In this document: piece after piece, positions 44,346 to 53,856 of the stretch
Layout of the letters: each line of letters begins with the position of its first letter
How positions within the stretch are numbered: position 1 is the first letter of the stretch
Assembly: GCF_000698595.1 (NCBI RefSeq)
Contig: NZ_JFHC01000037.1
Coordinates: 17,982 to 81,981, forward strand
Length of the DNA stretch: 64,000 nucleotides
Direction of reading: 5' to 3'
DNA from: Caballeronia glathei
GTDB lineage: Bacteria; Pseudomonadota; Gammaproteobacteria; Burkholderiales; Burkholderiaceae
Notes under the pieces: generated by a model
Database searches by the model: none
What the model saw: only the letters and a program-made list of their open reading frames with translations
What the model was told of the DNA's origin: nothing
Made by a program: the position numbers and the translations under genes

Positions 44346-45590
44346 TCAGAATGAACGTTTCTTGAGCGTGTACGCATACAGTGCGTATTGAGTGTTGGTT
44401 TGTGAATCGAACCACCCGCCCTGCCCGATACCGTCATCGAGTTCTTTCCATGACTTGCCGAAATCCCGGCTGAAGAACGTCATGTCGTGAGGCGCACCGT
44501 CGCGCGCCGCGTCGGTTGCAAAGACGAGCAGCACACCCTGCTTGCCGACGCTCAAACCACCGAGCGTGAAGCGTTCGTCAAAGGTGTGCATCTGCCTGAC
44601 GGTCGGCTTCTGGTAGCTCGCCCAGGTCGAGATGGCTCCGATGCGACGGCCCTTGTCGTTGGGATCGTCATAGTTACGCGGCGGCCCTGATCGCGAAAGC
44701 GCGTACAGCGAATAGGTATGGCCGGCAGGTTCATCGGTTGAACCCAGAGCGACGACCGTCTGTTCAGGGAGCACGAGGTCCTTCTCGAACTGCGCCGTGT
44801 CCCAGAGCAGCCGGTAGACGACGCTGGCGTTCCGGACGTCACCCAGCATCGCCACGTAGTAGGCGACACGCAGCACGCCGTCCGGGCCAAGGTCCACGGC
44901 GCTGAAGGTCTTGCGCGGGTCGCGGGGGTCGGCTGCCACCGGCGGCAGCGGCACTTCGCGCCACGAGTGCCCGCCATCGGCGGTGCGCCAGACATGAGGC
45001 CCCCAGCCGATCGCATAACCGCGCGACGCATCGAGGAACAGCAGCCGGTCGATATTCTGGTCCTCTGGCCACGCAAGCTGCGTCCACTTCCTTCCGCCGT
45101 CCTGTGAGCGCCAGAGCTTCGTGATCTGCGGCGACAGTCCGTTCTTCGGCACCGGAATCTTGTAGTCCATCCAGCCCGTGCTGACGTATTGGGTGGCCCA
45201 GTCCTTTGAATACCACCACGCGGCGCTTTGTCCCGGCTGCTGGAAAGAGCGTGTCAGACCGCTGTCCCACGTGCCGCGCTGAAAGCTAACCGTTGATCGG
45301 TTCAGGCGTTCGGCGGAACTGTTCATCCATGATTCTGTGTGTTCCGCCACATCCGGATCTTTCCACTCGGCCATTGGTTTAAATCGTGTATCCGGGCCGG
45401 CAAGTTTAAGGCTCAACACTTCGTTATCGCGAATTCGAAATGCTCCCCCGCCATAAGGCCTTTCGCTCTTCGCGAAGGTTTCAGTCACCACTTCCCAATC
45501 AGGGGTTGTCATTTTCTGATATCCGTACGTTACAGCAGCCACTAACGCAAAGCCGCCAACAAATAGCTTCCAACGCTTCGGTCTGCGCAT
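44346..45590 (-). CDS. Membrane-anchored BNR-like protein, candidate T6SS immunity
   Basis: A 414-residue protein with one N-terminal membrane helix (LFVGGFALVAAVTYGYQ) and a large exported part containing BNR/sialidase-like repeats (KLWRSQDGGRKWTQLAW, HVWRTADGGHSWREVPL, TFFSRDFGKSWKELDDG), indicating a beta-propeller. It begins 1 base after the stop of the cargo gene. In T6SS modules the gene directly after the cargo usually encodes the immunity protein; an inner-membrane anchor with a periplasmic domain would suit a cargo acting in the periplasm. The function is inferred from context. The gene is more A+T-rich than the window average at its 5' end. Confidence 0.65.
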   Translation of the reverse strand: MRRPKRWKLFVGGFALVAAVTYGYQKMTTPDWEVVTETFAKSERPYGGGAFRIRDNEVLSLKLAGPDTRFKPMAEWKDPDVAEHTESWMNSSAERLNRSTVSFQRGTWDSGLTRSFQQPGQSAAWWYSKDWATQYVSTGWMDYKIPVPKNGLSPQITKLWRSQDGGRKWTQLAWPEDQNIDRLLFLDASRGYAIGWGPHVWRTADGGHSWREVPLPPVAADPRDPRKTFSAVDLGPDGVLRVAYYVAMLGDVRNASVVYRLLWDTAQFEKDLVLPEQTVVALGSTDEPAGHTYSLYALSRSGPPRNYDDPNDKGRRIGAISTWASYQKPTVRQMHTFDERFTLGGLSVGKQGVLLVFATDAARDGAPHDMTFFSRDFGKSWKELDDGIGQGGWFDSQTNTQYALYAYTLKKRSF

Positions 45591-45591
45591 G

Positions 45592-46428
45592 TCACTTAGC
45601 CATCAGACGGCTGAGTGCCTGATTCACCCAGTTCTTTCCCACTACCAGTCCACTGTCCATTGCCTGACCCCATGTACGGCGATCCCCCCATTCCTGAATG
45701 CTCGGCTGTCCCGCAATCTTCGCGAGATCGCTGAATGGAAGGTCCGCTAGCCCAGCATCGAGATAGGCAAGCGGGTGGGTATTGAACGCGAAGGTCAGAA
45801 AAGCGCTGTCATTAAGCTCAAGCTGGTATTTCTTGACATCCGTCATCGTGAAGCTTCCGTTTCCCGGCCTCTGGCTGGTCATCAAGATAATGTCGCCTCG
45901 CATGTTTTGCTTCAGGCCATCTTCCATATTTTCCTGCAGCTTTTTTCTAGCCATGGCAAGCCACGCCTTTCCCTCGTTGCTCAACCATGGTCTAAGTTTC
46001 GCCCCATAATTCGAGCAATAGTAGTAGCCATAGCTGAGGTAGTACGACGGTGGCTTGTGGCTGCACCCAATGTGCCGCATCATGAAATTGCTGTGGCGCG
46101 ACCAGTCCGAATCGGTACACTCCGGCGGGATCAACTGATCGCGCTTGCCGAGCAGGCGCACGCTCACGTCGTTCTCCGCCCACGGGTCGAAGCTCTGCTG
46201 AGCCCAGGCCACCACTTCGTTGATCGAGGGCAACTTCTCGACCTTCTCGGCGTACGCGCAGTGCAAGGGCCGGTAGTAGTACTCGCAGCGCCCGATGATC
46301 GAGTCCGCCGCAGGCGGGACGTTGCGGTCGCAGACGGACTTCTTCACCGCCGGGCGTTGGGTGTAGCCCACCGGCGTCATGTACGAGCGCGCCATGCCTA
46401 CAACCTTGGGACTATCGTTTTCGGCCAT
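45592..46428 (-). CDS. Cys-rich candidate T6SS cargo effector
   Basis: A 278-residue protein that starts at the ATG at 46428, 2 bases after the VgrG stop. No known toxin family was recognised. Six Cys lie in the first 130 residues (SVCDRN, GRCEYY, LHCAYA, PECTDS, IGCSHK, YYCSNY), suggesting disulfides and action outside the cytoplasm. The C-terminal half is helical (GKAWLAMARKKLQENMEDGL) with a conserved-looking THPLAYLDAGLADLPFSDLAKI. There is no signal peptide or PAAR/MIX motif; delivery would be by loading onto the VgrG tail. Lower GC than its surroundings hints at acquisition. Confidence 0.6.
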   Translation of the reverse strand: MAENDSPKVVGMARSYMTPVGYTQRPAVKKSVCDRNVPPAADSIIGRCEYYYRPLHCAYAEKVEKLPSINEVVAWAQQSFDPWAENDVSVRLLGKRDQLIPPECTDSDWSRHSNFMMRHIGCSHKPPSYYLSYGYYYCSNYGAKLRPWLSNEGKAWLAMARKKLQENMEDGLKQNMRGDIILMTSQRPGNGSFTMTDVKKYQLELNDSAFLTFAFNTHPLAYLDAGLADLPFSDLAKIAGQPSIQEWGDRRTWGQAMDSGLVVGKNWVNQALSRLMAK

Positions 46429-46430
46429 AT

Positions 46431-48941
46431 TCAATGATCCAGAAGCTTGATGACGGCGTCCTGCGGCACATGACTCTGCACAAGCGATGTCTCGCCCTGT
46501 TCGTTAGTCACCCCTTCGGCTATCAGCTTTCCCTCGGAAAACATCTGGTACTTCGCGTTGCTCGCGGGTATCCGGGTATCGCCCCAGTGGACGACGAATG
46601 CCTGATCATAGGCACCCGCTGTTTGAGGCACTGGCGGTATCGCAACAGACAGGCTTTGCGGACCGAGATTCTGGTACGAGGCCGAATGAATGGTCCGGTC
46701 ACCGCGCGTCCCGTCCTCGATGCCGACATCGCGAATGCGAATGTAGGATCCTCCGCACACGAACAGGATTTCCTCCTTGGCGGCAATGACGACGCGCCCA
46801 TTCGCGCTCGTGATACTCATTGCGTCCTGCGATACGAGACTCATCTCGCCATGCTGGGCCTGCACGTCGACCTTTCCGTTGGCGGCCAGCGCCTTTATGC
46901 CGTTGCGCAGCGCGAGCAGCGATACGGCGTTGCCTGATGCGACGGTAAAGTTGTGGCCGACGCCGAGATCCGCGCTGCCACCGGCCGTGACCGCGACGTG
47001 TTCACCGCCAGAAAGCTGGATGCTTTTCGGTGTAACCGCAGCAATCCCCTCGGGTGCGGAGAGCAGCAGCACGGCCTTTTGCAGATCCTTGAACGCACTC
47101 TCCAACTGGGTCTGCTGCGCCTTGACCTCGGCAAGCTCGGCCGTCGCTCGCTGCGCGGCATCCCTTAAAGACGCGGCTTCGGCCAGTGCTGCCTGGAGCT
47201 GCGCAAGCGCGGCCTGCATTTCCAGATGCGGCGCATTGGGGCTGGAAAGCGCATCGGCTGAGAGAAACAGCCCTTTGGGCGCGCGCATCGTACCCCAGCC
47301 CTGCGTGCTGATCTCGAATCCCTCGCCGCGCTTCTGTTTCCGGCTGTCCACCAGATATCCGAGACTGACCGACGACTTCATGTGGACCGTGGCGACCTTG
47401 ACGCCTTCGTGCCCCTTCAGATCCTCGAAGCGGATCTTCGCGCCACTGAGCGGCGAGCGCCATACTGCGCGGCTGTACCAGCCCGCCTTGCCATGCACGA
47501 TGTCCGGATGAGCAAAGTCATGAAGCGCACCGCCGATATAAAGGCGATCCACGTCCCCGTTGGTGCTCTGGAGCCGGACCTCGGTACCCGGCAGCAGCGG
47601 CGAGTGGAAACCACCCTGATATGACGCACTCGGGCGCATGAGCCGCAGCGCCATGGTGTTCAGGCCGCGCTTGCCGGTGCATCGCTGGAAATGCGGGAGC
47701 ACCCGGTAGCGGCCGTACTCGTCGAGCCACGCGTAGGGCTCGTCATTGCCTGATTCGACGGTGGCGATCAGTGTGCCGCTGATCCAGCGCCAGTGCTTTT
47801 CGGGGATGTACTCGGGGCGATACGTCAGGTGCGAAGGCGTCGCTTCGAACGTGTTGATGACCGGCTGGTTGCGGCTGCCCGTCGTCACGAGTTTTGTGAT
47901 CACGAAGCCATGTTCGGCCCCGGGCATCGTGTGGTTGGTCAGGCGCACGACGATGCCGGGCATCATGCCGATCACGTTGCTCGTGCCCCTGAACGTGGTC
48001 TGCCGTGCGATCAGTTCGTCGCGGCGCGCGTCGGCCAGCAGTTGCGCAATATCCTTCGTGTGGTGGTGCTCGGTGCTGCGGCTCACGCTGCCGTAGACGG
48101 AGCGGTCGTCGCGCGCGACGACCGCTTCGGCCTTGAGCGGATCGGCCGGCGTACGGTGATTGCGCTCCCGCAGTTCGATCACGCCCGGCACCAGCTTGCG
48201 CACCGGGCTGATCGACAACACGGCTTCGTGCCAATTGCCCGAGAGGCCCGAGTCCGGCTGCAGCGGCACCTCGAGCCCGCGGACATAGCCGCGAGCCGAA
48301 TTGCCGAACACGATCGTGTCACGCTGCGGCCCATCGGCCTTCCGACCCTGCCTGAAGTACCAGAAGATGCCCGCGCGGCGGCAGTGACGCTCAACAAAAT
48401 TCCAGACCGACTCCTCGTACATGACCGCCTGCTCGAAGTGCTCTTCGGCACCTTCGAGCCTGAACTCGACGTCGAATGAGTCAATGAACTGGCGGTCGAC
48501 GATCGATGCCGTGATCAGTTCCTTCAGCGTCTTGTCGAGGAAGATACCCGAATCGTAGACATACCCGAACAGCGCAACGCGTGGCTCGATGCGCACTTTG
48601 TAGGTCGCTTCATCGCGGCACGTGCCGACGCGATCCCATTGCGTCACCACGCCATTGACGGTGCGTGCAGGATTGACCACCGGCTCGGCCAGACCCGGCA
48701 ACGAGGGTATCGAGGCGCGCTCGTCGATCGTGAGGATCGATGGACGCCCCACGCAGACCGCACCGTCGATGGCCTTGTCGATCGAGGTGACTGTGATGTC
48801 GGCCACATAGGTTTCGTTAAAACCTTCCTCGAGACGGAATTCCAGAACATCGAGCGGCGAGGCGAGCGTTGCGATCGAGAGGCCGAGGTGCTGGGTCAGC
48901 CTGGCACTCGGATGCTGCAGAACATCATGGATGGTTTTCAT
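46431..48941 (-). CDS. vgrG: Type VI secretion spike protein VgrG with C-terminal extension
   Basis: An 836-residue VgrG. The N-terminal gp27-like part spans about residues 30-330 (VLEFRLEEGFNETYVADITV, SIVDRQFIDSFDVEFRLEG, ESVWNFVERHCRRAGIFWYF), then the gp5 OB region (DEYGRYRVLPHF, RLMRPSASYQGGFHSPLLPGTEV), a coiled-coil insert (about 575-640), the DUF2345 beta-helix (ISTQGWGTMRAPKGLF, VDVQAQHGEMSLVSQDAMSI) and a 60-residue beta-sandwich tail (AFVVHWGDTRIPASNAKYQMF). The tail probably holds the downstream cargo. No other T6SS structural genes are near, so it is an orphan vgrG island. Confidence 0.93.
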   Translation of the reverse strand: MKTIHDVLQHPSARLTQHLGLSIATLASPLDVLEFRLEEGFNETYVADITVTSIDKAIDGAVCVGRPSILTIDERASIPSLPGLAEPVVNPARTVNGVVTQWDRVGTCRDEATYKVRIEPRVALFGYVYDSGIFLDKTLKELITASIVDRQFIDSFDVEFRLEGAEEHFEQAVMYEESVWNFVERHCRRAGIFWYFRQGRKADGPQRDTIVFGNSARGYVRGLEVPLQPDSGLSGNWHEAVLSISPVRKLVPGVIELRERNHRTPADPLKAEAVVARDDRSVYGSVSRSTEHHHTKDIAQLLADARRDELIARQTTFRGTSNVIGMMPGIVVRLTNHTMPGAEHGFVITKLVTTGSRNQPVINTFEATPSHLTYRPEYIPEKHWRWISGTLIATVESGNDEPYAWLDEYGRYRVLPHFQRCTGKRGLNTMALRLMRPSASYQGGFHSPLLPGTEVRLQSTNGDVDRLYIGGALHDFAHPDIVHGKAGWYSRAVWRSPLSGAKIRFEDLKGHEGVKVATVHMKSSVSLGYLVDSRKQKRGEGFEISTQGWGTMRAPKGLFLSADALSSPNAPHLEMQAALAQLQAALAEAASLRDAAQRATAELAEVKAQQTQLESAFKDLQKAVLLLSAPEGIAAVTPKSIQLSGGEHVAVTAGGSADLGVGHNFTVASGNAVSLLALRNGIKALAANGKVDVQAQHGEMSLVSQDAMSITSANGRVVIAAKEEILFVCGGSYIRIRDVGIEDGTRGDRTIHSASYQNLGPQSLSVAIPPVPQTAGAYDQAFVVHWGDTRIPASNAKYQMFSEGKLIAEGVTNEQGETSLVQSHVPQDAVIKLLDH

Positions 48942-49734
48942 GGCGGCGGTGACATTCGTTTTCTTGTTGTTGGCACGGCGCAAGGATAGGCAGGCCCGTG
49001 TCATCCGGCTTCGCGAGGCTAGCTCGCGAAGCCCGCACATGTCCATCGAACCACGTCTGATTTGACAATTGTTCGCAATGTTTGGAGAGCGGACCCCAAA
49101 GGCGATATGCCCCGGGCCTTTCTTCATCTACGGGCGCCGTGGCCAGGCGAAGGTCCTGTCCGCGCGTAGCGCTGAACGTTCAGATGTCCGCTCGCTTCCC
49201 GCTATGTCCTGCTGGTGTTCGATGCGCCGACAGGCATCGAGCGGGATCACATGCATCTGTAGAGTCGCGAACAAGACGGTCCAACGAAACGCGAGCAGAT
49301 AACAGCGCGCGCCAGTGCGAGCCACGCAACATGCGTATCGACACTCAATCCGTAACGGATGCGCAGTTTTCCGATGCAAGCAATCCAGGCATGAGTGAGT
49401 CCAACAGTCCAACAGTTCAACGGTGATGACCAGGCCTTTCACCGCTCTCGATATCACGACGCGTGATATGTGCTGTGATGCCGCGTCGCTTCTACGATGC
49501 CGGCAATGGGCATCGCCGCACCCCTTGGCGGCGTGCACATTGTCCGGATGCTGGCGTAGCCGCCCGGGCATGTCCGGCACTGGTCGTATGCGTCGAGCAC
49601 TGCCTTGAAGGAAGCGCCCATCGGAACGCCCGGGCGCCAGATGATCGAATGTTACATTGATATGGCCCGTCCGGTACCGGCTAGACAGAGATGCGTGGTG
49701 TAATCTGAAGCTACTATTCTGCGGAGGATACCTT
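48942..49734. other. Gene-free stretch with palindrome and short tandem repeats
   Basis: About 790 bases between the divergent vgrG and sorAB units. No convincing gene. It contains three 8-bp tandem units (GTCCAACA, GTCCAACA, GTTCAACG at 49399-49422) and the palindrome ATATCACG-ACG-CGTGATAT at 49451-49469. Confidence 0.55.
49451..49469. repeat. 19-bp palindrome upstream of sorAB
   Basis: Arms ATATCACG and CGTGATAT are perfect with a 3-base spacer. It lies 266 bases upstream of the sulfite dehydrogenase start; it may be an operator. Confidence 0.65.
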
Positions 49735-50988
49735 ATGAAAAAATCAGTCAGCAGTGGGTTGCGCCGCAAGCTTTTCGCTGGCGCCGCCGGGGCGGGCATC
49801 CTTGCGATGTCGAAACCACTGCGGGTTCTGGCCGTCGAAGATGGCAACTCCGCTGCACTGGGTTTCGCCAGGATTCCAGAGGGTGCGCTTGTCGAACAGC
49901 ATCTGTACGCTCTGCCGGGCAAGGTTCCGCTAATCAGGAAGACCAGTCGCCCCCCGAACTTCGAGACGCCCCTTGAGTACTTCCGGAGCGCGATCACGCC
50001 GAACGACGCGTTCTTCGTGCGCTATCACCTGGCCGGTATCTCAGAGATCAAAGCCTCCGACTGGACGCTGAAGGTCGGCGGAGACAGTGTCGAACGTGAA
50101 CTGGAATTCACGCTGAAGCAGTTGAAGAATGATTTCGAGCCGGCGGAGATCACGGCGGTATGCCAATGCGCGGGCAACCGCCGCGGCCTGTTCGAGCCGC
50201 ATGTCGCCGGTGTTCAGTGGGGCGTTGGCGCAATGGGTAATGCGCTCTGGCGCGGTGTGCGGCTGAAGGACATTCTCGCCAGGGCAGGCGTGAAGCGCGA
50301 CGCCCTCGAAGTTGTTTTCGGCGATGCGGATCAAGCCGTGATCGAGAAGACGCCTGCCTTCATCAAATCACTGCCGATAGAGGTTGCGCTGGACGAGAAT
50401 ACCCTCGTCGCGTTCGAGATGAACGGCAATCCGCTGCCGCGCTGGAACGGGTTTCCCGCACGCATCGTCGTCCCCGGCTGGACCGCTACTTACTGGGTCA
50501 AGCACTTGACCAGCGTGAAGGCGGTGTCGAAGCCGGAGGCTGGCTTCTGGATGAGCACCGCGTACCGACTGCCACGCGGCAAGTTCAAAACACCGAGTTT
50601 CGAATCGCAGGTGGCGAATGCGAATGAGCCGATCACCACCATGGTAGTGAACTCGCTGATCACTTCGTTAAAGAACGGGCAGCAGATTCCGCGCGGCAGG
50701 TCGATCGATCTGAAAGGCATTGCCTGGGATGGCGGCGCAGGCATCGACCGTGTCGAGGTGTCGATCGACTCGGGCGCCAGTTGGCGGAGGGCAAAACTCG
50801 GCCGCGATCTTGGCCGTTTCTCGTTCCGCGAATTTACGCTCGCTGTTCCGGCGAGGGAGCGCGGTTCGATCGTGGTGATGGCGCGCGCCACCAGCCACTC
50901 GGGGGAAACGCAGGTCGATCGGCTCATTCACAATCCCGCGGGTTATCACCACAATGCGATCCAGCGCCTGTACGTGGAGGTAGTATGA
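49735..50988 (+). CDS. sorA: Periplasmic sulfite dehydrogenase, molybdenum subunit
   Basis: A 417-residue sulfite oxidase-family protein. The N-terminus has a Tat-like signal (LRRKLFAGAAGAGILAMS). The molybdenum-binding Cys is in TAVCQCAGNRRGLF (Cys145), with QWGVGAMGNALWRGVRLKDIL and the C-terminal Mo-co dimerisation domain (IDLKGIAWDGGAGIDRVEVSIDSG) after it. It oxidises sulfite to sulfate and passes electrons to the small cytochrome encoded next. GGAGG lies 7 bases before the ATG at 49735, which fixes the start. Confidence 0.92.
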   Translation: MKKSVSSGLRRKLFAGAAGAGILAMSKPLRVLAVEDGNSAALGFARIPEGALVEQHLYALPGKVPLIRKTSRPPNFETPLEYFRSAITPNDAFFVRYHLAGISEIKASDWTLKVGGDSVERELEFTLKQLKNDFEPAEITAVCQCAGNRRGLFEPHVAGVQWGVGAMGNALWRGVRLKDILARAGVKRDALEVVFGDADQAVIEKTPAFIKSLPIEVALDENTLVAFEMNGNPLPRWNGFPARIVVPGWTATYWVKHLTSVKAVSKPEAGFWMSTAYRLPRGKFKTPSFESQVANANEPITTMVVNSLITSLKNGQQIPRGRSIDLKGIAWDGGAGIDRVEVSIDSGASWRRAKLGRDLGRFSFREFTLAVPARERGSIVVMARATSHSGETQVDRLIHNPAGYHHNAIQRLYVEVV

Positions 50989-51293
50989 GCACGCTTACAC
51001 AAGCGGCGGTGGCCGCCGCATTGTCCCTTGTGTTCGCTTTCATCGGTGCCGCAGCGGCGCAGGAATCAGACATCGCGCTGAAAGAAGGAGCCGGCAAGGA
51101 CAAGGCGATGCAGTGTGTTACCTGCCACAGCCTTGACTACATCCAGATGAACTCGCCCTTTCTGGACAGGGCGGGCTGGAACGCGTCGGTGGCCAAAATG
51201 ATCAACACATTTGGTGCGCCAATTCCAAAAGAGGATGTCGAGATTATCGTGAACTACCTCGTTCAGAACTACGGCAGGCCCAGCGTCAAATAG
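50985..51293 (+). CDS. sorB: Sulfite dehydrogenase cytochrome subunit
   Basis: A 102-residue exported c-type cytochrome: signal peptide (AAVAAALSLVFAFIGAAAA), a single haem motif CVTCH (residues 44-48) and a likely axial Met (KMINTFGAP). It accepts electrons from SorA. Its ATG overlaps the sorA stop (ATGA), showing coupled translation, the typical sorAB arrangement. Confidence 0.92.
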   Translation: MSTLTQAAVAAALSLVFAFIGAAAAQESDIALKEGAGKDKAMQCVTCHSLDYIQMNSPFLDRAGWNASVAKMINTFGAPIPKEDVEIIVNYLVQNYGRPSVK

Positions 51294-51398
51294 CTGCATT
51301 TGCGGGCGTCAATTCGACACGAACGCCGGCAGGACGGCGAGGAAAAGCATTGAGCTTCGTTGGCTGCCCTATCCCCGACGAGGCGCGCACGGCATCCG

Positions 51399-52376
51399 CT
51401 ATTCCGCCCCGCCGATGCAGCCCAGCCCCTTCAGGGTGGCCGCCACCGCATCGTCGAGTGGCGTATGCGGTTCATGTCCCAGCAGCGCGGTCAGCCGCGT
51501 GTTGTCCATGCGCACCGGCGTGCGCCACAGGTAACGCATCTCGCGGATCTCGCGCACCGTCTGGACGAACGGCGAAGCAAGCATGAGCATCCACCACGGG
51601 AACGCCGACACGCGCGGCGTGCTGCCCGTGTGCCGCTCCATGACGCGCCGTATCGCATCGCTCATGCGCGTGCCGTCCGGGTCCCATTGGCCCGCCATGT
51701 GGAAAGTGGCGAAGGGCGCGAGCGTATCGCGGCGCGCCAGCAGTTCGACCATCGTGCGCGCGACATCGGGCAGATACGCCCACTGATGGCCGACGCCCTT
51801 CCTCCCCGGATAGCGCACCGTCCTGACACGCTCGCCGGGCGTCACCAATCCCTGCGAGAACCAGTTGTTACGGGCACTCGGGCCGAAGAAATCGCCGGCG
51901 CGAACGATCAGCACGCGCGCTCCCTCGCGGCTCGCGTTCGCGAGGCGCGCTTCCATCTCGACCCGGATCGCACCCTTGCGCGTGGCCGGATGCTGCGGGG
52001 AATCCTCGTTCAGCACGGGGAACGCATCCGGCCCGTAGTTATAGAGCGTTCCGGGCAACACGATGGTCGCCGCCTCGGCAGTGGCCGCGGCGATGGTGTT
52101 GGCGAGCATCGGCAGCACCAGTTCCGGCCAGCGGCGATAGCCGGGCGGATTCACCGCGTGGACGATCACGGCGCATCCCTTCGCGGCAGCGGCGACATCA
52201 TGCCGATGCATCGCATCCCCGCGCAGCCAGGTCATCCCGTCCTTGTGTTCGACGGCCTGCCCCGCACCCCGTGCAAGCGCCCGGACGTGCCAGCCCGCGT
52301 CGCGCAACTGACGCGCCGCCTCGCCGCCGATCCCCCCGTTCGCGCCGAGCACCAGAGCCGTGTCGCGATTCGCCAT
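51399..52376 (-). CDS. NAD-dependent epimerase/dehydratase family protein
   Basis: A 325-residue extended SDR: TALVLGANGGIGGEAARQL (cofactor site), VIVHAVNPPGYRRW, IVLPGTLYNYGPDAF (the active-site Tyr region, in an unusual NYGP form), RVLIVRAGDFFGPSA. The substrate is unknown; relatives act on nucleotide sugars or hydroxy acids. GGAGG lies 6 bases before the ATG at 52376. It is divergent from the LysR gene at 52471 with a 94-base shared promoter, a classical regulator-target pair. Confidence 0.88.
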   Translation of the reverse strand: MANRDTALVLGANGGIGGEAARQLRDAGWHVRALARGAGQAVEHKDGMTWLRGDAMHRHDVAAAAKGCAVIVHAVNPPGYRRWPELVLPMLANTIAAATAEAATIVLPGTLYNYGPDAFPVLNEDSPQHPATRKGAIRVEMEARLANASREGARVLIVRAGDFFGPSARNNWFSQGLVTPGERVRTVRYPGRKGVGHQWAYLPDVARTMVELLARRDTLAPFATFHMAGQWDPDGTRMSDAIRRVMERHTGSTPRVSAFPWWMLMLASPFVQTVREIREMRYLWRTPVRMDNTRLTALLGHEPHTPLDDAVAATLKGLGCIGGAE

Positions 52377-52470
52377 GCCTGCCTCCCATTCGTTGTCGAT
52401 GGCTCGATTCTGGGCCTTTCCGGCCTCGGTTAAAATTGCCGGGAACCGTCTACCGGATATACATTTTTGT

Positions 52471-53358
52471 ATGGCATCGGACATAAGCTGGGATCTCTAC
52501 CGTTCCTTCCTCGGCGTGCTGCGGGAAGGGTCGCTCTCAGGTGCGGCGCGGGCGCTCGGCATCACGCAGCCGACGGCCGGGCGCCATATCGCCGCGCTCG
52601 AAGAGGTGCTGGGCACCGCGCTCTTCACGCGCTCGCAGGCGGGGCTGATGCCGACCGAGGTGGCCGCCGGCCTGCGAGCCTACGCCGAAGCGATGGAAAG
52701 CACGGCGGCGGCGCTCGAGCGCGCGGCCACCGGCCACGGCGAAGACGTGCGCGGCGTGGTGCGCATCTCGGCAAGCGAGGTGATCGGCGTCGAGGTGCTG
52801 CCTCCCATCCTCGCGCGGCTGCGCGAGCGCAATCCGGAACTGAAGGTCGAACTCGTCGTGACCAATCAGGTGCAGGACCTGTTGCGGCGCGAAGCCGATA
52901 TCGCCGTGCGCATGATGCGCCCGCGGCAGGAACAGCTCGTCGCGCGGCGCGTCGGGCAGATCACGCTCGGATTGCATGCGCACAACGACTATCTCGCGCG
53001 CCACGGCACGCCGCGCAATGCCGGCGAGCTTGCGCGCCACTCGATCATCGGCTACGACCGGCCGACGCCCTTTCTTCGCAGCGCGAGCAAATCGTTTCAG
53101 GGCGTCACGCGCGACACCTTCTCGCTTCGCGCCGACAGCGACCTCGCGCAACTTGCGCTGATCCGCTGCGGCGCGGGCATCGGTGTGTGCCAGATCGCGC
53201 TGGCACGACGCGATGCCGCGCTCACGCGCGTGCTGCCGAGGGCGTTCTCGTTTCAGCTCGAAACATGGGTTACGATGCATGAAGACCTGCGCCACAGCCC
53301 GCGCTGCCGCGCAACCTTCGACGCGCTCGTCGAGGGCCTCGAAGGCTATGCGGCCTGA
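52471..53358 (+). CDS. LysR-family transcriptional regulator
   Basis: A 295-residue LysR regulator: YRSFLGVLREGSLSGAARAL, ITQPTAGRHIAALEEVLGTALFTRSQAGLMPT, then the sensor domain (VVRISASEVIGVEVLPPILA, READIAVRMMRP). An upstream in-frame start would add 37 residues overlapping the divergent gene; 52471 (MASDISWDLYRSF) was chosen. The likely target is the divergent epimerase gene. Confidence 0.92.
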   Translation: MASDISWDLYRSFLGVLREGSLSGAARALGITQPTAGRHIAALEEVLGTALFTRSQAGLMPTEVAAGLRAYAEAMESTAAALERAATGHGEDVRGVVRISASEVIGVEVLPPILARLRERNPELKVELVVTNQVQDLLRREADIAVRMMRPRQEQLVARRVGQITLGLHAHNDYLARHGTPRNAGELARHSIIGYDRPTPFLRSASKSFQGVTRDTFSLRADSDLAQLALIRCGAGIGVCQIALARRDAALTRVLPRAFSFQLETWVTMHEDLRHSPRCRATFDALVEGLEGYAA

Positions 53359-53541
53359 GGCGGAGATGCCATGCCGCATCGCAGCAGCCGACATCATTGT
53401 TGCTCCGGATGCAGCGCTACCCGCCCGCGTTTCGCGCGCGCAACGTCTCGTTTGCGCGTCAGCACATAGTCAGGGTCACGCAAAGGTGGAAAATCCGGTT
53501 CATACTGGAATATCTCCAGAGGAAAGTGCAGGGAGCCGAAA

Positions 53542-53688
53542 ATGGCCAAATCGAGCGATGTGCACGAGCTGAACCCGGAGCAGACCACGCGCTGCAAGCG
53601 ACAGATCGCCCTTGCCACCGTCGCCGCCGTGGTCGTGATCGCGGTGTTATGGCGAATCGTCGTCAGCCTGGGCTGGTTCGCACCGTGA
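53542..53688 (+). CDS. Very small membrane protein
   Basis: A 48-residue frame: a polar N-terminus (MAKSSDVHELNPEQTTRCKR) followed by one membrane helix (IALATVAAVVVIAVLWRIVV) and a short end. GGGAG lies 7 bases before the ATG. The hydrophobic pattern and ribosome site make it credible despite its size. No family recognised. Confidence 0.6.
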   Translation: MAKSSDVHELNPEQTTRCKRQIALATVAAVVVIAVLWRIVVSLGWFAP

Positions 53689-53856
53689 GCGGTGCACTCG
53701 CGGGTCACCATCAGCGGTTTTTCCAGCACCGTCACTCGACGCACCCTCCCGCGCGTATTCGCGTGTTTCGTTTCGGTGTGGCCCGCGGCACAGAACGGAC
53801 ACGGCCGCGGTTCTAAGCTTGTGCGGGAGTGCTGCGCAAAGCAGCCGGAGACCACC

